64,000 nt of DNA from positions 1,240,001 to 1,304,000 of the forward strand of contig NC_013522.1 in NCBI RefSeq assembly GCF_000024905.1, given 5' to 3'. Source of the DNA: Thermanaerovibrio acidaminovorans DSM 6589. Its GTDB lineage: Bacteria > Synergistota > Synergistia > Synergistales > Synergistaceae. Of the stretch, positions 1 to 10,210 are shown in pieces. Each line of letters begins with the position of its first letter. Within the stretch, counting starts at the first letter, position 1. The position numbers and the translations under genes were made by a program. The notes beneath the pieces are model-generated. The model worked only from the letters and a program-made list of their open reading frames with translations, was not told where the DNA came from and did no database searches.

Positions 1-885
1 GAAGTCCTCCGCCAACGACAGGTTCTTCACGTTCAGCCTCCCCCGGGAGGTGAACACCGTCCCGTTCCTGCCGTTCCTGGTGGGTAGCACGCAGTCGAAC
101 ATGTCCACCCCCCGGGCTATGCCCTCCAGCAGGTTGGACGGATGCCCCACCCCCATGAGGTACCTGGGCTTCCCCTTGGGCAACACCCCCTTGAGGCAGT
201 CCAGGATCCGGTACATCTCCTGGTGGCTCTCCCCCACCGACAGCCCCCCGATGGAGTAACCGGGGAAGTCCATCTCCATCAGGGCCTCCGCGCAGGCTAT
301 CCGCTGATCCTCGAAGACGCTCCCCTGGACTATGCCGAACAGGAGCTGGTCATCCCTGGTCTTGGCGGCGAGACACCTCCTGGCCCACGCCAGGGTGCGC
401 TTCACCGCCCCCATGGAGTACTCGTAGGTGGTGGGGTACTTGACGCACTCGTCGAAACACATGGCGATGTCGCTGCCCAGCCTCTCCTGGATCCGCACCG
501 CCCTCTCGGGGGTCATCACGTGGCGGCTCCCGTCCAGGTGGGATCGGAAGACCACCCCCTCGTCCGAGAGGGTCCTCAGCTCCGCCAGGGAGAAGACCTG
601 GAAGCCGCCGCTGTCGGTCAGTATGGGCCTGTCCCAGCCCATGAAGCGGTGCAGCCCCCCGGCCCTCTCTACCAGCTCCTCCCCGGGCCGCAGGAACAGG
701 TGATACGTGTTCCCCAGGATTATCTGGGCCCCCAGGGCCTTCAACTCGAAGGGGGCCATGGCCTTGACCGTGGCCTGGGTCCCCACGGGCATGAAGACCG
801 GGGTCTTCACGACCCCGTGGGCGGTGGTCAGCTCCCCCGCCCTGGCGCCGGTCACGGGACACTCCGCCACCACCCTAAAGCCCAC
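1..885 (-). CDS. tgt: queuine/preQ1 tRNA-guanine transglycosylase (C-terminus beyond window)
   Basis: The product swaps guanine 34 of GUN-anticodon tRNAs for preQ1 in queuosine synthesis. The frame is open to the window edge, so 295 codons are visible and the C-terminal zinc site lies outside. Visible motifs are the PVFMPVGT segment (about residues 29-36), TDSGGFQ around Asp91, and [15 protein letters not shown], whose Asp264 is the expected catalytic nucleophile by family position. I chose the GTG at 885 because [10 protein letters not shown] then aligns with the usual N-terminus. GTGs at 894, 873 and 870 are alternatives. The gene overlaps the end of tatD by a few bases, so translation is probably coupled. 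Identity is certain; the exact start is not. Confidence 0.95.
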   Translation of the reverse strand, partial: MGFRVVAECPVTGARAGELTTAHGVVKTPVFMPVGTQATVKAMAPFELKALGAQIILGNTYHLFLRPGEELVERAGGLHRFMGWDRPILTDSGGFQVFSLAELRTLSDEGVVFRSHLDGSRHVMTPERAVRIQERLGSDIAMCFDECVKYPTTYEYSMGAVKRTLAWARRCLAAKTRDDQLLFGIVQGSVFEDQRIACAEALMEMDFPGYSIGGLSVGESHQEMYRILDCLKGVLPKGKPRYLMGVGHPSNLLEGIARGVDMFDCVLPTRNGRNGTVFTSRGRLNVKNLSLAEDF

Positions 886-1696
886 GGTCCGCACCCCCCA
901 GGGGTCCGAAGAGCCTTCGGCCGTTCTCCCACACGTCCGCCGCCAGCGCCTCCAGCGGCACACCCCTCACCTGGGCGGCGGTCCTATACACCTCCACCAC
1001 GAAGGCGGGCTCGTTCTTCTTCCCCCTCACCGACTGGGGGGCCAGGTAGGGGGAATCGGTCTCCAGGAGCAGCATGTCCCTGGGCACCATGGCGCAGGCC
1101 CTCCGGCTCTCCTCCGCCTTGGGATAGGTGATGGGCCCCGCGAAGGATATGAGGAACCCCATGTCCAGGGCGGATCGGGCCTGGTCAACCCCTCCGGAGA
1201 AGCAGTGAAGCACCCCCGGCGGGTCCGGAAGCCCGGAGAGGAAGGACCTGAGCAGATCGAAGGCGGGGCGGTATGCGTCCTCCCCGTCCCGGCCGCTCCT
1301 AAGGTGAAGGATCACCGGCCGCCCCACCCGGCAGGCCAGGTCCAGCTGGGCCTCAAAGGCCTCCAGTTGCACCTCCCGGGGGGAGTTGCAGTACCAGAAG
1401 TCCAGCCCTATCTCCCCCACCGCCCGGACCTCCCGGTGGGTGCAAAGGGCCTCCAGCTCCCCAAGGAGCCCCTGGTCCAGGTCCTTGGCATCGTGGGGGT
1501 GAAGCCCCACGGAGGCCACCACGCTGACCCCCCTCACCTCCAGGCTCAGCCCATGGGCCCTTCGGGAGGACGGGAGGTCGTAACCCGCCACCAGGGCGGA
1601 AGCCACCCCCGCAGCGACGCACCTCCCCACCTCCGACTCCAGCTGGCGGACCCCCAGGGACTCGTGATTCCAATGACAGTGGCTGTCGAAGAACAC
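875..1696 (-). CDS. tatD: TatD-family metal-dependent deoxyribonuclease
   Basis: A 273-residue TIM-barrel hydrolase of the TatD family (3'-5' DNase, possibly also D-Tyr-tRNA processing). Metal ligands are visible in order: HCH at residues 6-8, Glu95 in GEIGLDF, His131, His164 in LHCFSGG and Asp214 in ETDSPYLAP. The length is normal for the family. The start is GTG at 1696 with GGAGGT upstream. It overlaps tgt downstream and follows metG by about 85 bases. In many bacteria tatD sits directly downstream of metG, so this is the usual neighbourhood. Confidence 0.93.
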   Translation of the reverse strand: MFFDSHCHWNHESLGVRQLESEVGRCVAAGVASALVAGYDLPSSRRAHGLSLEVRGVSVVASVGLHPHDAKDLDQGLLGELEALCTHREVRAVGEIGLDFWYCNSPREVQLEAFEAQLDLACRVGRPVILHLRSGRDGEDAYRPAFDLLRSFLSGLPDPPGVLHCFSGGVDQARSALDMGFLISFAGPITYPKAEESRRACAMVPRDMLLLETDSPYLAPQSVRGKKNEPAFVVEVYRTAAQVRGVPLEALAADVWENGRRLFGPLGGADRGL

Positions 1697-1781
1697 TAGG
1701 ACACCTCCGTTCGTTCAAACCTAAACGTCAAAGGGGCCGACGCCCCATCCAGGACGCCGGCCCTGCGTGGACCCCTGGGGA

Positions 1782-3725
1782 TCAGTGGATCCGGCTACCC
1801 AGCGGCACGTCCCTGTCCACGGTCAAAAGCCCCAGGGTGAAGTTGCTCTTGCTGGGGCTCTCGGCGGCCAGGAGCATGCCGTTGCTCTTCACCCCCCGGA
1901 TGACCGACGGCTTCAGGTTGCAAATGACGATTATCCTCTTGCCCACCAGCTCCTCGGCCCGGTAGAAGTCCCTTATGCCGGACACGATGGTCCGCTTCTC
2001 ATACCCCAGGTCAAGCTCCAGCTTGTAAAGCTTGTCCGACTTGGGCACCGGCTCCGCCGAGAGGACCTCCGCCACCCGGAGCTCCACCCGCTTGAAGTGG
2101 TCTATGGTGACCTCTTCCTCGTGGTCGCTGTAGTCCATGTCCGTGTCCGCCCCGGCCCTCTTGGCCAGCCTCTTGGCGTACTCCTCCTCCCAGGCCTTAA
2201 CGTCTATCCGGGGGAAGAGCACCTCCCCCTTGGTGACCCGCACCTCCGGTATCGGATCGAAGGACCACCGGATCCGGCCCTCCCCCACCTGGCCGTCCAA
2301 GCCCAGCTGGGACCATATGCGGGCCGCCGCGTCGGGCATGAAGGGGTAGACCAGCTGGGCGCTAAGCTTCAGCGCCTCGAAGAGGGTCCTCAGCACCCGG
2401 TCAAGCTCCTCCCCCCGGCCCTCGTTGCCCAGCTTCCATGGCATGGTCTCGTCTATGTACTTGTTGGCCCTGCCGATGAAGGACCAGATGGCCTTCAACG
2501 CCTCGTCGAAGGCGAACCTCTCCAGCAGTGAGTCCACCTGGGCGGTCACATCCTCCCCCATGGCGCGGATGGAGGACTCCAGCTTGGTGGGACAGACCCG
2601 GGAGGGGACAACCCCGCCCCGGTACTTGGTCATCATCTGGAGGGTCCGGTTGAGCAAGTTGCCCAGGTCGTTTGCCAGGTCGGAGTTGATCCGCTGGACC
2701 AGGCCCCGCTCGGAGAAGTCCCCATCCAGGCCGAAGGGCACCTCCCGGAGCAGGAAGTACCGGAAGGGGTCCGGACCGTAGAGCTCCGCCATCTCGAAGG
2801 GGTCCACCACGTTACCCTTGGACTTGGACATCTTGTCCCCGTCCACGGTCCACCACCCGTGGGCGAACACCATCTTGGGGGGCTCCAGGTCCAGGGCCAT
2901 AAGGAGGGCGGGCCACACCACCGAGTGGAACCTTATTATGTCCTTCCCCACCAGGTGGTGGCACACGGGCCAGAACTTGCGCCACTTGCCCCCCTCATCC
3001 GGGTAGCCCAGGGCGGAAAGGTAGTTGATCAGCGCGTCAAACCAGACGTAGACCACGTGCCTGGAGTCCCCCGGCACCGGCACCCCCCAGGTGAGGGTGG
3101 TCCTGGAGATGGACTGGTCCTTGAGGCCCCCCTTTATGAAGCTCACGATCTCGTTGTAGCGGCTCTTGGGCAGGATGGCCTCCGGGTGGGACTCGTAGTA
3201 CTCCAGTAGCCGGTCCTGGTACTTGGACATGCGGAAGAAGTAGCTCTCCTCGGTCATCTTCTGGAGGGGCCTCTTGCAGTCCGGGCAGGTGTTGCCCTCC
3301 CCCATCTGGGCCTCCGGCACGTAGGTCTCGCAGGGCACACAGTACCAGCCCTCGTAGGATCCCAGGTATATGTCCCCCTTCTCCAACAACTTGGAGAAGA
3401 TGTGCTGCACCACCCGCTCGTGGCGCTCCTCGGTGGTCCTTATGAAGTCGTCGTTTGTTATGTTGAGCACCTTCCACAGGCGCTTGAAGTTCTCCACCGT
3501 CTGGTCCGCCAGCTGCTGGGCGGTGAGCCCCTTGGCGGAGGCGGCCTGCTGGATCTTCTGGCCGTGCTCGTCCGTACCGGTGAGGAAGAATGTGTCCCGG
3601 CCGATCATACGGTTGTGCCGGGCCAGCACGTCCGCCGCTATGGTGGTGTAGGCGTGCCCTATGTGGGGCACGTCGTTGACGTAGTATATGGGGGTTGTGA
3701 TGTAAAAGGCGCTGCTCTCGCTCAC
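1782..3725 (-). CDS. metG: methionyl-tRNA synthetase with C-terminal tRNA-binding domain
   Basis: Charges tRNA-Met with methionine. This 647-residue class I synthetase shows the HIGH signature at residues 21-24 and KMSKS at 298-302. A four-cysteine zinc knuckle (Cys129, Cys132, Cys147, Cys150) marks the zinc-containing type. The last ~110 residues form the OB-fold tRNA-binding extension (begins near DHFKRVELRVAEV) that dimerises MetRS in many bacteria. The GTG start at 3725 is preceded by GGGAGGT at good spacing. It lies 35 bases after rsmI and before tatD, all on the same strand. Confidence 0.97.
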   Translation of the reverse strand: MSESSAFYITTPIYYVNDVPHIGHAYTTIAADVLARHNRMIGRDTFFLTGTDEHGQKIQQAASAKGLTAQQLADQTVENFKRLWKVLNITNDDFIRTTEERHERVVQHIFSKLLEKGDIYLGSYEGWYCVPCETYVPEAQMGEGNTCPDCKRPLQKMTEESYFFRMSKYQDRLLEYYESHPEAILPKSRYNEIVSFIKGGLKDQSISRTTLTWGVPVPGDSRHVVYVWFDALINYLSALGYPDEGGKWRKFWPVCHHLVGKDIIRFHSVVWPALLMALDLEPPKMVFAHGWWTVDGDKMSKSKGNVVDPFEMAELYGPDPFRYFLLREVPFGLDGDFSERGLVQRINSDLANDLGNLLNRTLQMMTKYRGGVVPSRVCPTKLESSIRAMGEDVTAQVDSLLERFAFDEALKAIWSFIGRANKYIDETMPWKLGNEGRGEELDRVLRTLFEALKLSAQLVYPFMPDAAARIWSQLGLDGQVGEGRIRWSFDPIPEVRVTKGEVLFPRIDVKAWEEEYAKRLAKRAGADTDMDYSDHEEEVTIDHFKRVELRVAEVLSAEPVPKSDKLYKLELDLGYEKRTIVSGIRDFYRAEELVGKRIIVICNLKPSVIRGVKSNGMLLAAESPSKSNFTLGLLTVDRDVPLGSRIH

Positions 3726-3760
3726 GGACCATACCTCCCTAATAAGTGGTTCGACCTATT

Positions 3761-4594
3761 CTAATCCGAACCGCGCAAAAGCCCAAGGAGGAACTCCTTG
3801 ACCTGGTTCCTCCTAACCCCGTACTCCTTGGACACCAGCTCCGCCACCTCCTTGAGGGGACGTCCGGACCGGAGCAGCTCCTCGCCTCGGGAGCGCCAGT
3901 GGAGCTCCCCCTGGGACTCATCCCCCTGGGAGCCCCTGAAGCCCTCCACCACCAGAACCATCTCCCCCCGCATCTCCCCCGCCCGGGCCAGCATCTCCGA
4001 TAGATTACCCCTCACCGCCTCCTGGTGGACCTTGGTGAGCTCCCTGAGCAGAGCCCCCCGGCGGTCCCCCAGGACATCCAGCATCAGCTTCAGGTCCTCC
4101 GCCAGGTGGTGGGGTGACACGTAGAAGACCAACGTCTCCTCCCGCCGGGCCAGCTCCCGGAGGCTCCGCTCCTTGGCGGACGTCCGCCCCTTGAGGAACC
4201 CATGGAAGGTGAACCGGGAGGGGTCAAGGCCGGACAGGACCAAGGCGGTGATCACCGCCGAAGGGCCGGGGAGCACGTCCACCGGAAACCCCTCCTCCAC
4301 CGCCATCCGAAGCGCCCGGTGCCCTGGATCGCTTATGCCCGGCATCCCCGCGTCGGACACCAGCGCCACCGTCATGTCCCTCGAGAGCATGTCCCTCAAA
4401 ACCCCGAGGCGCCTCACCTCGTTGTGCTCGTGAAGGCTGATCAGGGGCTTGGAGATGCCGTAGTGGTTAAGAAGCTTAAGCGTGCGCCTGGTGTCCTCAC
4501 AGGCCACCACGTGGGCCCCTCTGAGAACCTCCAGGGCCCTTATGGTCACGTCCCCCAGGTTGCCTATCGGGGTTGGAACCAGAACCAGCGGCAT
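3761..4594 (-). CDS. rsmI: 16S rRNA (cytidine1402-2'-O)-methyltransferase RsmI
   Basis: SAM-dependent 2'-O-methylation of C1402 in the 16S decoding site. The 277-residue protein opens with PTPIGNLGD (residues 7-15), followed by ACEDTRRT (31-38) and SDAGMPGISDPG (79-90), the hallmark tetrapyrrole-methylase-fold motifs of RsmI. The length is typical. The ATG directly abuts the TAG stop of the upstream methyltransferase gene, so the two are almost certainly translated together. Pairing with a TrmN6-like gene is common in Firmicutes-type genomes and suggests a small RNA-modification unit. Confidence 0.96.
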   Translation of the reverse strand: MPLVLVPTPIGNLGDVTIRALEVLRGAHVVACEDTRRTLKLLNHYGISKPLISLHEHNEVRRLGVLRDMLSRDMTVALVSDAGMPGISDPGHRALRMAVEEGFPVDVLPGPSAVITALVLSGLDPSRFTFHGFLKGRTSAKERSLRELARREETLVFYVSPHHLAEDLKLMLDVLGDRRGALLRELTKVHQEAVRGNLSEMLARAGEMRGEMVLVVEGFRGSQGDESQGELHWRSRGEELLRSGRPLKEVAELVSKEYGVRRNQVKEFLLGLLRGSD

Positions 4595-5341
4595 CTAAAA
4601 CCCCTCCGTTCCGTAGGCCCGGAGCAGATCCGGGGTGTACTCCCCGTCTGGCCCGTGGATGAACAGGGGACTCTCCACCACCAGCCCCGCCCTGGCCCCC
4701 TTGATGGCCTCCACCAGGAAAACCGACGCGGCCCTGCCGGGCTTCGGGTGAACCATCCTGAGCCTCTTGGGCTCCAACCGGTGCCGCCTCATGAGGTCCA
4801 GGCACTCTCCCATCCGGTGGGACCTCATGACCATGAAGAACCTGCCCTTGGGGCGAAGGACCTTGCCGGAACGGAGAAACAGGTCCTCCAGGGTGAAGCT
4901 CATCCGGTGGACCGCAAGGGCCACCGGTCCCCTGGGGCTGGGCCTGCCGCTTCCCGGATCCTCGTAGGGTGGGTTGCACACCACCAGGTCGAAGGGAGCC
5001 TCCTCCCAGCTCCCCTTTAGCTCCATCAGGTCCATGGGGATGAACCTGACCTGGTCCGTCATCCCGTGAAGGTCCCGGTTCCTCATCGCCATCTCCACCA
5101 GCTGGGGCTGGATGTCTATCCCCACCACCCTAAGATTGGCCCCCAGGGCCCGGGCCCTCTGGATCAGCATGAGGGACAGGATCCCGTGGGCGCAGCCCAC
5201 CTCCAGGGCCTTCAGGTTCCCCTTGAGCCTCACGAAGGCCCCCAGCAGGATGGTGTCCACCGTAACCCGGGGACCAAAGCCCTCGGCGGGTTGCTCCGCC
5301 CGGAGCCTGCCCCATAGAAGGTCGTCAAAGGTGCTCTTCAA
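4595..5341 (-). CDS. TrmN6-like tRNA1(Val) adenine-N6 methyltransferase
   Basis: A 248-residue Rossmann-fold methyltransferase. The SAM-binding EVGCAHG lies at residues 47-53 and the N6-amino-methyltransferase motif NPPY at 123-126, as in TrmN6/YfiC proteins that methylate A37 of tRNA-Val. Substrate assignment is by family only; another RNA or protein amine is possible. The start is TTG at 5341, overlapping the smc stop as TTGA, with GGAGG inside the smc 3' end. The next gene, rsmI, follows with no gap. Confidence 0.85.
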   Translation of the reverse strand: MKSTFDDLLWGRLRAEQPAEGFGPRVTVDTILLGAFVRLKGNLKALEVGCAHGILSLMLIQRARALGANLRVVGIDIQPQLVEMAMRNRDLHGMTDQVRFIPMDLMELKGSWEEAPFDLVVCNPPYEDPGSGRPSPRGPVALAVHRMSFTLEDLFLRSGKVLRPKGRFFMVMRSHRMGECLDLMRRHRLEPKRLRMVHPKPGRAASVFLVEAIKGARAGLVVESPLFIHGPDGEYTPDLLRAYGTEGF

Positions 5342-8300
5342 TCCCAGTCCTCCAGCCTGACCCCCACCACCTGCGATAGCCCCGGCTCCCTCAGCGTAAC
5401 CCCGTACAGCAACCGGGCCCGCTCCATGGTTATCCTGCGGTGGGTCATCACCAGTATCTGCCTCTCCTCGGCGCTCTCCGCCGCCAGGTCCGCGAAGCGC
5501 CGCAGGTTCACCTCGTCCAGCGCCGCGTCCACCTCATCAAGCACCGCCATGGGACAGCCCGCCACCTCCAGGGAGGCGAAGAGCAACGCCACCGCGGTCA
5601 GCGACTGCTCGCCCCCCGAGAGCTGGGATATGCCCTGGGGCTTCTTGCCCGGCGGGCGGGCGGTTATCTCCACCCCCGCATCCCACGGCCCCGCACCCTC
5701 CATCAGCTCCAGCCGGGCCTCGCCACCCCCGAAGAGCCGCTTGAACAGGGAGTCGAACCGGTGGTCTATGTCTCGGAGGGAGCCCATGAAGACCGTCTGG
5801 GCCCGGTGATCCGCCTCGGATATGAGCCGCTCCAGCTCCCCCATGGCCCTGCGGAGGTCCTCCATCTGGTCCTTCAGGAACTCCATCCTCTCGTCCAGGG
5901 ACCTGGACTCGGAGAGCACCCCCATGTCCACGGGCCCCATCTCCCTGAGGGCCCTCTCCAGCTCCCGGATCCTCTGCCTGAGCCCCTCCCCCTGGATGGG
6001 GGGGACCACCGACGGGTAGGGGTAGGACTCCTCATGGGAGGAGATGAGCTCCTCCAACTCCCGGCAGAGGGCCCCCTCCTCCCGGGAGAGCCCCTCCAAC
6101 GCCATATCCACCCCCCCAAGGGCCTCCATGGCGGATGCCATCCTGCCCCGAACCCGCTCGAGCCTGCCTCGCAGATCGGTGGAGGCCTCCATCACCTGGT
6201 CCCTTCGGGCCCGAAGCTCCGAGAGCTCCCTCCAGGCCTCAAGCCACCGGACCCCAAGCCCCCGGAGCTCCCCCAGGGCGGAGGCCAGGCGCCCGTCCCG
6301 GTCGGATGTGGAGGCCTCCAGCTGGGCTAGGCGGCCCTTGAGCCGATCCATCTCGGCGGCCATGCGGTCCACCAGGGCCCTGGCCCCCGATAGGCGCTCC
6401 TCTCCAAGGGCCAGCCTCATGGAGGCCTCCCGGTGTGCCTCCCGCAGGGACTCCAGCTGGGACTTGAGCTCCTCCAGATCCTCCCCCTCCCCCGGATCCC
6501 TGGGGGCCCGGAGCTCCAGGACCCTCCTGCCCTCCTGGGACATCCGGCGGTTGAGGTCCTCTATCACGTCCCGCAGGCGCTGGTGATCCCGCTCCAGCCG
6601 CTGGACCTCCGAGGCGGCCTCCTCCACCCGGGACCTGACCACCGACAGGTCCGCTATGGCCTCCCGGGACTCCGATGCCAGACGGGACTCCGCCTCCTCC
6701 AGGGCCTTGAGGGCCTTGGACTCCTCCTCCACTCTGGTCTCCAACTCCGAGAGCCTGCCCCTGCCCTCCTCCAGGGCGCACCGGATCTCCATGGCGCTCC
6801 GCTGGGACCTGGACTGCCCCCCGGACACGGCGCCGGTGGGCTGGAACACGTCCCCCTCAAGGGTGACTATGGGGCCCCGGAAGGAGCTCCGGGCCACCTC
6901 CTTGCCGGAGTCGTAGTCCCGGACCACCAGCAGGTCACCCATCAGGTGCTGAAGGGCCCTCTCGTACCGGGAATCCGCCTCTATCAGGTCCATGGCGAAG
7001 CCCACCACCCCAGGGGCGGATCTCAGGTTAGCCCGGTCGGGCCGCCGGGGGACGCACCTCTCCAGGGGCAGGAAGGTTGCCCTGCCCAGGGACCTGGACT
7101 TGAGGAAGGCTATGCACTCCCCGGACTCCTCTAGGGTGTCCACCAGCAACCAGAACTGCCTGCCCCCCAGGAAGGCCTCCACCGCACCGGATATCTCCTT
7201 GGGGCACCGGAAGGCATCCATGAGCACCGTGGGTTTGGCCCTCACCTTCCCCAGCCTGGCGGCGGACACTATCCCCTGCACCGGCTTGGGCAGCACCTGC
7301 AGCTCCAGGGTCTCCTCCAGCTCGTCCACCGAGGAGCGGACCTTGGCCAGCTGCCTCTTCAGGGACTGGAGCCTCTCCGCACCGGCCTGGAACTCCGCCA
7401 AGGCCTGCCGATGGAGCGAGTTGGCCCTCTGGGCCCCCTCCTCCGCCAGGTCGAGCCGGGCCCTCTCCTGCATGAGCCTTCCCCGGGCCTCCTCCAGGGC
7501 GGACTCGAGGCCCCGAAGGCCCTTAAGGGCATCCAGCCTCTGGACCCCCAGGGCCTTGAGGGACGCCATGGAGGATGACAGGGCCTCCTTAGCCCTGGCC
7601 TCCTCCTGCCGGATCCTCTCAAGCCTGGACTGGTTGGACCGGACCCGCTCCTCCAGATCCTGGAGCCTCCCCCGGGAGGACGCCTCCTGGGACCTCAAGG
7701 CCTCCACCTCCCCCTGGGCGGAGGCCAGTTGCTCCGTGGCCTGACGCAACTCCTCATGGGCGGAGGCAAGGGCCTCGAGCAGGGAGTCCCTCTCCCGGGC
7801 CACCTCCGCCCCGGACCTCCTGGCCTCCATCACCATGGTACCCAGGGAGAAGCACCTCCTGCGCCACTCCTCCATCCGGCGCTCCAGGTCCTCCATGGCG
7901 GCCCTAGCGCCCCCCAGGGCCAGGTCCAGCTCCCGGCCCTTGGAGTCCAGGCCCGAAGCCGCCTCCCGCCAGACCTTGAGCCACCGGGCTCTCATCTCCC
8001 GCTGGGCCGTCAAGGACTCGAGGGCGGACCGGACCTCCGAAAGCCTAGCCTCCAGGGAGCTACGCCTCCACCAGTAGTGATCCCGGTGGAGGCCCTCCAG
8101 CTCCGACTGGATCTCCCGGGCCCGCCGGGCCCTCTCCACCTCCTGGGATATCTCCCTCCGGCGGCTCGAGAGCTCTCCGTAGAAGGCCATGAGCCTGCCC
8201 AGGTCCTCGGACACCTCCTTGAGGCGGTCGGATGACTCGTTCCGGCGCTTCCGGTAGAAGTCTATGCCCAGCAGGGACTCCAGCAGCATCCGCCTGGCCA

Positions 8301-8742
8301 TGGGGCGCTGCTGGATCACCTCCGACACCTCCCCCTGGCCTATGAAGGCGAACCGGTCACCCTCCATGTGGATCCTCCGCTTGGCCTCCTCCAGCTCCGC
8401 CAGGGTCCTTCGGACCCCGTCCACGAACACCGCGGTGGTGCCGTCCTGCTGGACCCTGCGGCTTATGGAGGTGGACATCCCGTCCCCCCTAAACAGCACC
8501 GACACCTCCGCCTCCTTGGCGGGGGGCAGGGACGCGGATCCCTGGAAGAGCAGGTCGCTCTGCCGGTTTATGCGAAGCCGCGACGGGGATCCCTCCCCCA
8601 GGGTCCACTTGAGGGCGTCCAGTATGTTGCTCTTGCCGCTCCCGTTGGGCCCCACGATGGCCACCATGCCCATCTCCAACGGCAGCTCGTGGACCCCGCC
8701 GAAGCTCTTGAAGCCGTTAAGCCCTATCCGTCCTATGTACAA
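5338..8742 (-). CDS. smc: chromosome segregation SMC ATPase
   Basis: Condensin subunit that organises and segregates the chromosome with ScpA/ScpB. At 1134 residues it is slightly shorter than the usual ~1180. Visible in order: Walker A GPNGSGKS at residues 31-38, a long Arg/Glu/Leu-rich coiled coil, a hinge near residues 490-640 (GAVSGGQ at its end), the returning coil, and an ABC signature LSGGEQ followed by Walker B LDEVDAALDE near the C-terminus. The start is TTG at 8742 with GGGAGG eight bases upstream, inside the end of the RNase G gene (26-base overlap). Confidence 0.97.
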   Translation of the reverse strand: MYIGRIGLNGFKSFGGVHELPLEMGMVAIVGPNGSGKSNILDALKWTLGEGSPSRLRINRQSDLLFQGSASLPPAKEAEVSVLFRGDGMSTSISRRVQQDGTTAVFVDGVRRTLAELEEAKRRIHMEGDRFAFIGQGEVSEVIQQRPMARRMLLESLLGIDFYRKRRNESSDRLKEVSEDLGRLMAFYGELSSRRREISQEVERARRAREIQSELEGLHRDHYWWRRSSLEARLSEVRSALESLTAQREMRARWLKVWREAASGLDSKGRELDLALGGARAAMEDLERRMEEWRRRCFSLGTMVMEARRSGAEVARERDSLLEALASAHEELRQATEQLASAQGEVEALRSQEASSRGRLQDLEERVRSNQSRLERIRQEEARAKEALSSSMASLKALGVQRLDALKGLRGLESALEEARGRLMQERARLDLAEEGAQRANSLHRQALAEFQAGAERLQSLKRQLAKVRSSVDELEETLELQVLPKPVQGIVSAARLGKVRAKPTVLMDAFRCPKEISGAVEAFLGGRQFWLLVDTLEESGECIAFLKSRSLGRATFLPLERCVPRRPDRANLRSAPGVVGFAMDLIEADSRYERALQHLMGDLLVVRDYDSGKEVARSSFRGPIVTLEGDVFQPTGAVSGGQSRSQRSAMEIRCALEEGRGRLSELETRVEEESKALKALEEAESRLASESREAIADLSVVRSRVEEAASEVQRLERDHQRLRDVIEDLNRRMSQEGRRVLELRAPRDPGEGEDLEELKSQLESLREAHREASMRLALGEERLSGARALVDRMAAEMDRLKGRLAQLEASTSDRDGRLASALGELRGLGVRWLEAWRELSELRARRDQVMEASTDLRGRLERVRGRMASAMEALGGVDMALEGLSREEGALCRELEELISSHEESYPYPSVVPPIQGEGLRQRIRELERALREMGPVDMGVLSESRSLDERMEFLKDQMEDLRRAMGELERLISEADHRAQTVFMGSLRDIDHRFDSLFKRLFGGGEARLELMEGAGPWDAGVEITARPPGKKPQGISQLSGGEQSLTAVALLFASLEVAGCPMAVLDEVDAALDEVNLRRFADLAAESAEERQILVMTHRRITMERARLLYGVTLREPGLSQVVGVRLEDWD

Positions 8743-10207
8743 CCGAGGTTCCTCCCTCGACGCTCCTCATCCGGTGCTCCGCCTGCCTCAGGGCCCCCTG
8801 GTGCTCCACCTTGAACCGGCCCCACTGGAGGGACTGGTCCTCCCGGAGCAGGATCCTGCACCGGAACTCCTCCTCCCAGGCGAGGAGGTACTCGGCGCAG
8901 TGCCTGGCCAGCTGGGGGTTGGCGGCCACCAGCAAGGCCTCGGGGGGGCTGTCCCCGGTCATCTTCCTCACCGCCCTCTTGAGCCTCATGGCGCAGGCGT
9001 CCTCCCTCTCCACCAAGCCGGACCCGCCGCACATCGGGCAGCCCCGGGTCATCACGCTCTTGAGATCCCCCCTGGTGCGACGCCTGGTGAGCTCCACCAA
9101 CCCGAGGGAGGTGACCCCAAAGACCTTGGCCCGTTGCCGGTCCCCCTTTAGTAGCTCCCTCGTGGTCTCCAGCAGAATCTGCCGGTGAGACTCGTCGTCC
9201 ATGTCGATGAAGTCCACCACCACGATGCCCCCTATGGCCCGAAGCCTGAGCTGCCGGGCTATCTCCTCCGCCGCCTCCAGGTTGGTCTTAAGGATGGTGC
9301 TCTTGAGGTCCTTGGAGCCGGTGAACTTGCCGGTGTTGACGTCTATGACCGTCAGCGCCTCAGCCTGGTCTATCACCAGGTAAGCCCCGGAGGGGAGCCA
9401 CACCTTCCGCTCCAGCGCCAGCTCCATCTCCCTCTCAACCCCGTACACCTCGAAGACCGGGGTCCGCCCCCGGTAGAGGGTCACCTCCGGCCCCTTCCCC
9501 TGGGAGAAGAAACGTCCCACCATCTCCCGGACCAGGTCCAGCTCCTCCGGGTTGTCCACCACCACCTCCGCCACCTGGTGATCCAGCTCGTCCCTAAGCA
9601 CCCGGTCCAGTAGCCCCCTGTCCCGGTAGAGAAGGCAGGGGGCGGGGGACCGGGAGGCGGCGGCGCATATGCTATCCCACAGGTCCATCAGGTCCTCCAC
9701 ATCGCTCTTGAGCTGGTCCATGTGGCACCCCTGGGCCACGGTCCTCACGATGATCCCGAACCCCTGGGGCCTGACCTCCCTACCCAGCACCTTGAGGCGC
9801 TGCCTCTCCTCCTCGTCCTCTATCCTCTTGGAGACCCCCACGTCCTTCCCCTCGGGGACCAACACCAGGTAGCGCCCCGGAAGGGAGAGCTTGGGGGTCA
9901 CCCGGGCCCCCTTGCCCTTCCGGGCGGTCTTGGCCACCTGGACCAGTATCTCCTCCCCCGGATGGGGGCTGCGCCCCAGGTCCTCCAGGTACAGGAACCC
10001 GTTCCTCCCGTCCCCCAGGTTGACGAAGGCGGCGTTCATCCCGGGCAGCACGTTGTCCACCCGGGCCTTGTATATCTCCCCCGCCTTCTGTCGCTCCCAC
10101 ATGCGCTCGATGTATATGTCCAACAGTCTGCCCGACGGGTCCAGGACCGCCACCCGGGACTCCTCGCTCTCCAGCGTGTTGGCCACGATGGTCTTGCCGC
10201 GCCTCAA
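8717..10207 (-). CDS. rng: ribonuclease G/E family endoribonuclease
   Basis: Single-strand endoribonuclease for rRNA maturation and mRNA decay. The 496-residue protein has an S1 RNA-binding segment at about residues 43-115, catalytic Asp289 (VIDVNTGKF) and Asp332 (VVDFIDMDD), and a zinc-link CPMC at 390-393. The 43-residue spacing of the two aspartates matches that in E. coli RNase E. It has no long C-terminal scaffold, so it is RNase G-like. The start is TTG, with GGAGGT lying in the stop region of the upstream gene. It follows the radical-SAM pair, a combination seen widely in Firmicutes. Confidence 0.95.
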   Translation of the reverse strand: MRRGKTIVANTLESEESRVAVLDPSGRLLDIYIERMWERQKAGEIYKARVDNVLPGMNAAFVNLGDGRNGFLYLEDLGRSPHPGEEILVQVAKTARKGKGARVTPKLSLPGRYLVLVPEGKDVGVSKRIEDEEERQRLKVLGREVRPQGFGIIVRTVAQGCHMDQLKSDVEDLMDLWDSICAAASRSPAPCLLYRDRGLLDRVLRDELDHQVAEVVVDNPEELDLVREMVGRFFSQGKGPEVTLYRGRTPVFEVYGVEREMELALERKVWLPSGAYLVIDQAEALTVIDVNTGKFTGSKDLKSTILKTNLEAAEEIARQLRLRAIGGIVVVDFIDMDDESHRQILLETTRELLKGDRQRAKVFGVTSLGLVELTRRRTRGDLKSVMTRGCPMCGGSGLVEREDACAMRLKRAVRKMTGDSPPEALLVAANPQLARHCAEYLLAWEEEFRCRILLREDQSLQWGRFKVEHQGALRQAEHRMRSVEGGTSVVHRTDRA

Positions 10208-10210
10208 AGG